NCBI RefSeq assembly: GCF_000003815.2 | Contig: NC_049983.1 | Span: forward strand, 17,947,082 to 18,011,081 | From: Branchiostoma floridae | Taxonomy: Eukaryota; Chordata; Leptocardii; Amphioxiformes; Branchiostomatidae | Direction of reading: 5' to 3' | Length of the DNA: 64,000 nucleotides | Shown here: in pieces, positions 56,561 through 64,000 of the stretch | Layout: each line of letters starts with the position of its first letter | How positions within the stretch are numbered: the stretch's first letter is position 1 | Position numbers and translations under genes: made by a program | Notes under the pieces: generated by a model | Databases searched by the model: none | What the model was told of the DNA's origin: nothing | What the model saw: the letters and a program-made list of their open reading frames with translations, nothing else

Positions 56561-57918
56561 TATACTTTCTGAACTATCTAATGTAACAGGATGGATATTT
56601 CTTCAATTAAATGGGCCAGAAATGATCAGTCCTTAAATCAGAAGTACAAAATCTATTTTTATAGATGTTTTCACATTTACACCAAGTGCACCAAGCTGCA
56701 TTGGGTTTTTTTTTGGGGGGGGGGGTTCAAACATTGTCCCTTTGAAAAATTCAATCATTAGGAACTCACTTTATGTATTTTTTTTCATGCAACAACAATG
56801 ATTTTTTTAATTGTATGAGCCAGAAATGTAGCATCAGTTCTCAAATCAAAAATACAAAATGTAACGTTAGTGTATATGAAATATTAAAACATGTTTTTGC
56901 TGGTTATTTGCTAAATACTTTCAAACGCGGTATGTGTTCGAACTCACTCAAGTGTGGGCAGAAGTGTGAACTGATGCCTATTTCAAAGTCAACTACTGAA
57001 AAATAAGTTCAACTGCTTTGTAAGGAAGGTCATAGAATTTCAAATCAACTCCATATGAGGAGTACCTCTAGATGCACTGGTACAAAGGTCAAGTGCCTAG
57101 GGCCATGGACATCACCCAGGACTGCAGTAAAATGATAAGCTTGGTGTGCCAATCATCAGGATTTAAGATGAACTTTGCTGACCCCTGTACCTTGCCTGGA
57201 GGAACCTTGCTGTCATTGATAGACAGAAACAATTATTGGACACAACAGGACAATTGATCACTCACCATGGCCAGGGATAAACGTTACTGTTTTGAGCCCA
57301 ACAATGTGGAGTCATGGTTGCCTCAGGGGACCCATGAACTTGTAGACTTAGTGTAGGTTTGGTGTACACAGATGTGTACGAGATAACCAAGCTTGTAAAG
57401 GCTTAGTGCAGGTTAAACCAGAACAACATTGTGCAATGCTGTACCATGACATAAATATACACGGGTGCAAAATCCAGTATATTTCCCTATTTATACTTAT
57501 ACATAGTATATGGGAAACAAATTAATTCTTTGATAGGACATAAGAGAGCTACATGTACATTGTAACTTAAAATCTAGTTTAATTGTAATTTTTTACTCCT
57601 ATAATTATAATGATAAGGTTGGCACTTACTCAATACATGTATATCCTTTTGATTTCTACTTCATAATATTCTCTAGGTCCCTATATTTACATAGCTGATG
57701 TTTGCAAGATGAACAAAGTTGCCGTATATTTGTTGTGTCTCTTACCTCTTTTGATCATTCCTTATGGCAGCATAAAGTTATCTTCTAGTCAGGTAGTCTG
57801 TTCTCTATTGCTGAGCATGTAATTTGTTTGGTAAATCAGTGTGGAGAAATTTAACTTTGCAGTGTTAGGGTATAGAAAACATTCTCAGTCACAGATCTAG
57901 ATACTATTCTGAAAACCA
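56561..57918. other. NOL9 3' UTR and gene-free flank
   Basis: This region follows the NOL9 stop. ATTAAA near 56605 is a possible weak poly(A) signal, and a T/G homopolymer run lies at about 56706-56726. Open frames are short and lack domains. Confidence 0.45.
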
Positions 57919-58096
57919 GACTTTTAGCCAGGGCTGGCAGAGAATTTGTAAAGGCAGGTTTTCCCGAGGACCTTAGATAAGCTGGCAAACTCTCCCTGCA
58001 TGACAAATCGCTGGTGTGCTTATCTAAGGTCCTCGGGAAGACCTGCTTTGGCTGCCCAACAATTTCTCTGCCGGCCTTGGTGAAACGTCTGGTATT
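57919..58096. mobile_element. Foldback element
   Basis: The left arm (about 57919-57991) and right arm (about 58016-58096) are inverted copies. The inner match GAGGACCTTAGATAAGC against GCTTATCTAAGGTCCTC is perfect, while the outer match (CCAGAC ... GGCTGGCAGAGAA against TTCTCTGCCGGCC ... GTCTGG) is diverged. It is non-coding and MITE-like; TATTCT near both ends may be a target duplication. Confidence 0.65.
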
Positions 58097-59718
58097 CTAG
58101 GGTTCCAGAAACCCAAGTTCGACATAAAACCATTATATGATGAATATTACAAGATTTACAGTGCTCTGCTAAGCAGACACATCAGTAGGACAGTAAACAC
58201 ACCAGATTGATGGGGTAACAGGTGGTTTTCTAAATCACTGCTGCAGACGTCTGGCTAAAAGCCAGCACTGACAGGATCAGAGGGTTTCTGAGTATCACCA
58301 ACTTCAAACAACATTAAAGGAAATGGCAATATTTATAGGAACATTCCCACAGTGTTCTCTTTGCATGGGTTTGCTGTATGATCTCGTTTCCAGTTTGGTT
58401 TTGTGCAGGAAAATGTGATTCTTTCCGAGTGCCATGTGTCCCATGAACCAACAGGCACTAGTAGTACTACATGTAGTAGGGAGACAATAGCCCCTCCACC
58501 ATCACGTATGGACTTTTGTCAATTCATTAGATTTAATCAAACTTCCTCCGGATTCATATAATCAAAGCTGATGTGAGATGTTCACATTCACAAGATTTAC
58601 CCCATTTAGAAATTGAATTTGACCAAAATCTAATTTGAGTCCAATTTAACAAACCCCAATGTGAACAGGGCCTATGGCTTCACATGTGCATTGGGTGGGG
58701 TTAATTGATTGTTGTTTGTGGGTTGCTGGGCAGAATGTGGTATAAGGCAGTGATGTCACCTACAAATAGTTTTAACCTCCCACCACCTGTGTTAGAGTGT
58801 ATCTGTTTGCCACGATTGCAACCTCTGACACCAATTAACATATCCAGCTTTGTTTCCTCAACTGTAGAATTAGTTCCCACACTTGTACATCATCACATGT
58901 GGGTGGATCCTGTGTTAGCTGAGCCAGGTTAACAATTCTGCCAGTGTTTTCTGCATAACTGAACCGCACTAGCTACGTATGTATGATTCACCAGTCTTGA
59001 ATGTAGGAGGGGACTTAACATTGTATCCAATGGCACTTTTACTCTCATATGTCACAGGAATGTGAGCACTGAGCTCTTCCCCAAGCTTTCGCCCACAGCA
59101 CTTAAGCACTCGAGAGGAATGCATACCAAAATGTTTACTTTTCTACGATGTCAACCATCACAGGAAGAATACTGAGAAAATGAAATGTACATGTATTTCC
59201 TTCAATACCTCCTTTATACTCCATAGATATATGCAGTCTTCCTAGAGCCTAAGGCATTGAGTTGTATTTGATGTTCCACTGAATATACTGAAGTTGATAT
59301 TTGAGAAATTCTTCTTAATCTGAATTTCAAGCCCTGGATTTCAAGGAGGATTCCATTCGTGTGTAAAGACGATAGATGGAGTGAGCAATATGCTGGCATA
59401 ATTGTGCAGTTCCAGTAATGCACATTAATGCGACATAATTCCACGTCACTCACTTTTCAGCAGGTGTGTGTATGAGATAACCTTATGGTAAAAGCTCAGT
59501 CTACATTCACCACCACCTGGGTTTGAATAGTATAAATGTGGTATTGAAAATGTTATATGGATTTAAGTTTATCCCTTAACATTCACTGAGGTGCATAATC
59601 ATATCACCTGCATCGTTAATAGACTGATGAGTTGTAGCAGCCAGTCAACATCATTTGAATGGTCCTTAGAATTTACATTGTTAAGTGTAGACAAAATGTT
59701 TTGCTCCATTTAGATATA
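58097..59718. other. Gene-free intergenic stretch
   Basis: No exon, RNA gene or clear mobile element was recognised between the two foldback elements. Confidence 0.4.
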
Positions 59719-59822
59719 AACGATAACATTACATTTTGTGTTTTCAAGTTGTTTTGTGTGGATTAAATGAAATAATTTAATCCACACAAGGTAAAGCAAA
59801 CCACAAAATGTAATGTTATTAC
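59719..59822. repeat. Short palindromic hairpin element
   Basis: ATAACATTACATTTTGTG on the left faces CACAAAATGTAATGTTAT on the right, and inside GTGTGGATTAAAT faces ATTTAATCCACAC. The arms are about 48 bases with a short AT loop. It could be a small MITE. Confidence 0.7.
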
Positions 59823-60822
59823 AGTGAATATTTCATAGCTGAAAACCTTAGACATGAATAAGTAGACTTTAATTGTCTACATAACCTGGGGTTGTATTCA
59901 GTTTTAGTATTTTGAGTATCAGAGGTGTATACTCACTTACAAAATGTTTATTTGGAACTTGGTGTGTTTAAGAAAACTTACATAGATAAGTTAGTACAGA
60001 CAGACGGACAAAAAGCAACACTGGTTGGGGGTGATGTGACCTTGGTGACTGAAGGCAAGGTGCAGAGTAATAAATAACTCATTGCACACTTTCCCATCAT
60101 GCCTTGACAAAACAAATTGTACAGTAGCTGCTAGTCCAAGTTCCAGTCTTAAGGTCACAATTGAACATTTTACTTACCCATAATTCCTCATTGAGACAGA
60201 TATTTTGAATAAAAGACGTTGTTCAGGAAACAGTCTTTGAAATAAATGAAAATCGAATTATATGCAGGTATTTATCCTGAAAAGGTGACCAATAGAAAAT
60301 GTTAGACTTTTGTTCTTGCTAGGTTTCAGTACTACTCGTGTGGTATGTATGGCGATACGTCAGTTCTGTACATTCTATTGTGCATGTAGCATTTCCGGGT
60401 AAAGTTACCTTTGACCACCACAGGAGGTACAGCAGTATCTAAAGTGGACAGAAAACTACGGTAGACCATAAACACAACAACAAAAAGAAGAACTACATGT
60501 ATTATAGTCTTCTTGACCTTAAAGATCAACATCCAGGACAAACAGGAGCGATTAAAAAGCCAGTAAGTATTTCTATATACCTCAATTGTGCTGAATGAAA
60601 ATTATTTTCCCCATTGATGGAAAATGTCGACTGTTTGTTACTTTATTTCGACTTAGCATTTAATTGCTGTAAGATTTTTTCATCATTAATGTTGGTTTGG
60701 GTAGTCATGTAAAATGCAGAGTTGTTAAAAGGGTCAAGGACACTACAGAAAGTTTCCCCTTTCTTACATACTACATTAAGTTATGCCAAATATTTTAAAA
60801 GTCACCTTCTTCTGGGTTACAG

Positions 60823-63183
60823 TCTTGAAGCTGACCTACCAAAGACTTCCGAACCAGTCATGCCACTATCCAAGTTAGCCCAACTGTTCGTTAAGATTTC
60901 TGACAACCTGTCAAAGAAAGATGTCAGAAATCTACGTTCTTTAGTAGTTCATGAAGGGATTCTTGGCAAGGCAAGAGTTGAACGTGCGACACCTCTGGAA
61001 ATCTTCAACATGTTAGACGACAACAGGACGATAGGAGAGGGAAATCTGGAGTTCCTTGAGCAGCTTCTAAGGAGTTTTGGGAAGAAAAAGTTGGCAGATG
61101 AAGTCAAACTCCTTGAACAAGAGCAGAAAACAAAAGGTAAATGTTGATGGCACTTGATCATAATTCTCAATACTATGAATTCATTTTCGAGTTCATGGTT
61201 AGAACAGTCCTGTTGTAAACATACAAAGGAAACATACATACATTCAAGGTAGAGGGGTCACTTCAAAAACGGCCACCGTAAACACTTCAAGATGTACACG
61301 TACTGTTCTTACGCTTGTCATTAGAGATAGATGCTTTTGAATAAGACTTACTTTGAATGATATCATATAGTATCAAAATATCTAAATAAAAGCATACAAC
61401 ATTACTGTAAGGTAACATGCAATGTCACATTTATCCAAACAATAGGAAACAGCCAATCCGATGAAGCTGCCAAACCAACAGCAGCCTCCCCATCAACACA
61501 TTTACCAGCAGCCGCCGAATCAACTGGGTCCCCTCAAACAAAGGAGGCTATCCAATGCACAGGAACCACCCAATCAACAACGGCTAGTCAACCGTCAGGA
61601 ACAACCCAGTCATCAGGAACCTCCCAATCTACAACAACACCCATCCAATCGGCAACAACCGGTCAACTACCATCAGAAACCATTCAATTGAATAGAAAAA
61701 CTCAATCGCATGGAAATAGCAAAACGTCAGAAAACATCCAGTTCTTGAATTCAACAGCTGCAGGTGTGTTGATTGAAGTAGAAAAAAGTCGTTCAGAGTT
61801 ATGAGAGCAATAACCGCTTCTTATCAATGATTACCAATAGTCACTCTTTATTTTGGGTTAAAGATCAAATATTAAAACAGTCAACAGACATGTTGCAGTA
61901 CTGAAATACATATGACAGAGATGCCTATACGGATCCATCCATAGATATTTGTGGCTTTAAAATTTTCATATTTTTCAGATGACCAGGACACCCAAGTCAG
62001 CTTAAATCACCTACATATCGAACTGAACAGCCCCCACGTGAAACAAGACAAAGTGCGCCAGTTTGACCTGTACTGTCAGATAGGAGACCTCTACAGGACG
62101 AAAGTACACCTGTTACAGTCAGCTCTGAAGTACTACCAGAAGATGCTCGAGTGTTCGCAGGCACTGTCAGACGACACAAAACAAGCCGAGGCCTACAACA
62201 GAATAGGTTTGACATGCAACATCTTAGGGATGCACCAGAAAGCGTCTATAAACTACGACAGAGCTCTAAGCATCTTTAAGGCGACAGGAAAGCAAACTGA
62301 CACTTGCACAGCTTACAAGAACCTGGCATCATCTTTGGCAATGTCAGGCCAAGTAACAGACGCAAAACGTCATTATGAATCAGCCTTGGTTGCTGCAACA
62401 GAGACAGGAAACAAGACTGAACAGTTAGATATTAACTGTAAGCTAGGTGATCTACACAGGGAACATCTAGAGGAACCACAAGTCTCACACATGTATCACA
62501 CCGAGATGTTGGCACTAGCCAGGGACTTGGGGAGGAAGGACCAGGAGGGTCATGCTTACAACAGACTGGGTTTATCTTGTGAGGACATGCAGGACAACAA
62601 GTCAGCTCTAAAGTGGCATCGGAAAGGCCTAAAAATCAGTCAGGATGACGGAGACAAGAAAGCGCAGATAGCAGCACACACAAATGTGGGTAATACGTAC
62701 AGATTATTGGGTAAACAGGCCCAGGCAACATCCCACTTCGACACAGCCTTACAGATGGCACAGCAGACAGGAGATCAACATGGCCAGATGGACGTTTGCC
62801 TCAAGATGGGTGACATGCACAGGGAACAACTCCACGCCACACAAACAGCCATGCAGTATTATGAACAGTATCTTGCACTAGCCAGGCAGTTAATGGACAG
62901 GAATAATGAAGGACTGGCTTACAACAGGCTTGGACTGACGCATACTGACATGGGAGATTATGAGGCGGCTCTGAGGTGGTATGAAAGGGCTCTGAAGATG
63001 CAGCAAGACGATGCCGACCAGGAAGCGCAGATGGTACAGCATACAAACATGGGCGATACATACAGGTTACTGGGTCAACTGGACCATGCCAGATCTCACT
63101 ATCAGTCCGCGATGGCTATTGCCAAGGCCACAGACAACGAACAGGAAATAACGAACATTGCCAATGAGCTGACAAGCCTGTAA
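60823..63183 (+). CDS. DED-linker-TPR adaptor protein (5' incomplete)
   Basis: Exons 60823-61136, 61446-61763 and 61979-63183; junctions are GT/AG and phase 1 is kept through to TAA. Exon 1 encodes a death-effector domain (KLAQLFVKISDNLSKKDVRN, ATPLEIFNMLDDN, GNLEFLEQLLRSF), the module of FADD and caspase-8. Exon 2 is a 106-residue Ser/Thr/Gln-rich linker of TTQSTTASQPSGTTQSSGTS type. Exon 3 encodes nine TPRs of about 40 residues arranged as three 120-residue super-repeats. Each starts with a CKLGDLHRE-like motif, then AYNRLGL, then HTNVGNTYRLLG. The first exon is unresolved: TTCTTCTGGGTTACAG before 60823 looks like an acceptor, but ATG at 60858 (MPLSKLAQLF) could be the start. It probably links death-fold signalling to a protein scaffold; the function is inferred. 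Confidence 0.8.
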
Positions 63184-64000
63184 CAATGCTGGTTAGCAAT
63201 ACATAGCTATAGAAATTACATTATGTACTTTGCCACAATGTAAAGTAACTTGTCTAAATATGTATTACTTTGCCTTGTTGCCTACTACAATGTTTCAATT
63301 AATTATTCAAGTATTTGATCATGAAGAACAAGTCTGTATCAACATGCAACAAAGAGTCAACATGCAAGCAAAATGTGGTGCAAGTAACAGTGTTAGTAAT
63401 TAGCACGTGCGATTTATGGAAGTCCACATGCTAACCCTAAACCAAGGTATTGCATGACCAATACTTGAAGTTCAATTCAGTTGCCAATACCTTCCATTTA
63501 TTTTTAGATTTCAATGAAATAAAAAAAATCAAATGAAGTTATTGATAGTGACTGACATCAGCGGGAACGGCTAATATGATCTAGTATGTGGGACGGACCG
63601 GTAATCCATCATTTTGTCAGGAATTATTTCTCGCCAGATAGATAGGAAATAAATCATCCCGGGAGGCCTGGCCACAAGCATGCTCGGCACGCACATATCA
63701 TCCAGGCAGAAGTTATGCTATACATTTCGGAGTGTACCGACCCCTTATCTCGTTTACAGATATCGGATAACCTCAGAATTTCACCGTCGACAGACGATGG
63801 CATCATCGTCATGGCCCCCTTTCCACTAGACGGCGATCGCGCTGCGCTCTCACTGCGATCTACATAGGATATGTGTATCCTTCACTTTCACACTCGGTAT
63901 ATTCTACAAAATGTAACGTTAAAAGTGTGACCGAGAAGACATCAAAACACACAAAGTGTAAAAAGATTCGTTTCTTTTCTATACAATTCGTTGGGCGATC
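63184..64000. other. 3' UTR and right-hand flank
   Basis: No gene was seen after the DED-TPR stop. Near 63813-63860, CCCCCTTTCCACTAGACGGC and CGATCGCGCTGCGCTC look like the edge of a GC-rich dispersed repeat cut by the window end; this is only an impression. Confidence 0.3.
63518..63523 (+). terminator. Poly(A) signal for DED-TPR gene
   Basis: AATAAA lies 335 bases past the DED-TPR stop codon and is the first canonical signal after it. Confidence 0.5.

Noticed and set aside
58080-58096. GAAACGTC near the second foldback considered as another hammerhead
   Set aside because: No CTGANGA core or stem II lies in the required position upstream.
60481-60571. Possible first exon of the DED-TPR gene ending at a strong GTAAGT
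   Set aside because: The donor is good, but the only frame that joins in phase has an upstream stop and no ATG, so I could not support it.
60722-60822. In-frame extension upstream of the DED exon
   Set aside because: The sequence upstream of 60823 ends in a good acceptor tract and lacks a convincing ATG. It is more likely intron than coding.

Overview
This is a nuclear genomic window from an animal. It has spliced genes with GT/AG introns at positions matching vertebrate orthologues, dense MITE/SINE debris, one 100-base assembly gap, and innate-immunity gene types (TRIM-NHL, LRR-Ig, DED-TPR). The best guess is an invertebrate deuterostome, most likely a cephalochordate (amphioxus, Branchiostoma). 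That is inference from gene content, protein similarity and intron conservation; no species-diagnostic locus was available.

Layout. 1-2521: no gene seen; a TA-flanked pogo/Tigger-like non-autonomous transposon (597-1399). 2522-4323 (-): Cu/Zn superoxide dismutase, 5 exons, 156 aa, with a foldback element carrying a hammerhead-ribozyme-like core in an intron. 5768-19118 (-): IQCA1/DRC11, the IQ-and-AAA subunit of the axonemal nexin-dynein regulatory complex, 23 coding exons with two alternative last exons. 19119-19729: bidirectional promoter with an RFX X-box-like site and a 55-bp tandem repeat. 19730-36395 (+): nischarin, 18 coding exons, 1364 aa. Its third intron (20805-26712) holds a nested, opposite-strand, intronless LRR-Ig receptor gene (22045-24657) and the assembly gap. 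37796-41340 (-): a three-exon, 966-aa secretory-pathway protein with one CGTC thioredoxin-fold domain, family not recognised. 41341-41639: second head-to-head promoter. 41640-56560 (+): NOL9/Grc3 polynucleotide 5'-kinase, 14 exons, 694 aa. Its last intron (48938-56392) holds a nested opposite-strand intronless TRIM-NHL gene (53212-55083). 60823-63183 (+): a protein joining a death-effector domain to nine TPRs, with the first exon not found.

The reading frame was carried by hand across every junction for SOD1, DRC11, nischarin, the thioredoxin-fold gene and NOL9, and it closes in each.

Themes. There are two divergent housekeeping-type promoters. In two cases an immune-type, intronless gene sits antisense inside a large intron of a housekeeping gene. 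Short tandem duplications cross exon edges in DRC11 (twice) and NOL9 (once). A CAGCACCAAGGACAG motif is scattered in DRC11 introns as CCAAT-box units and forms a 43-bp minisatellite in a nischarin intron. The most novel item is the DED-linker-TPR gene at the right end; the hammerhead-like element and the alternative DRC11 last exons are next.
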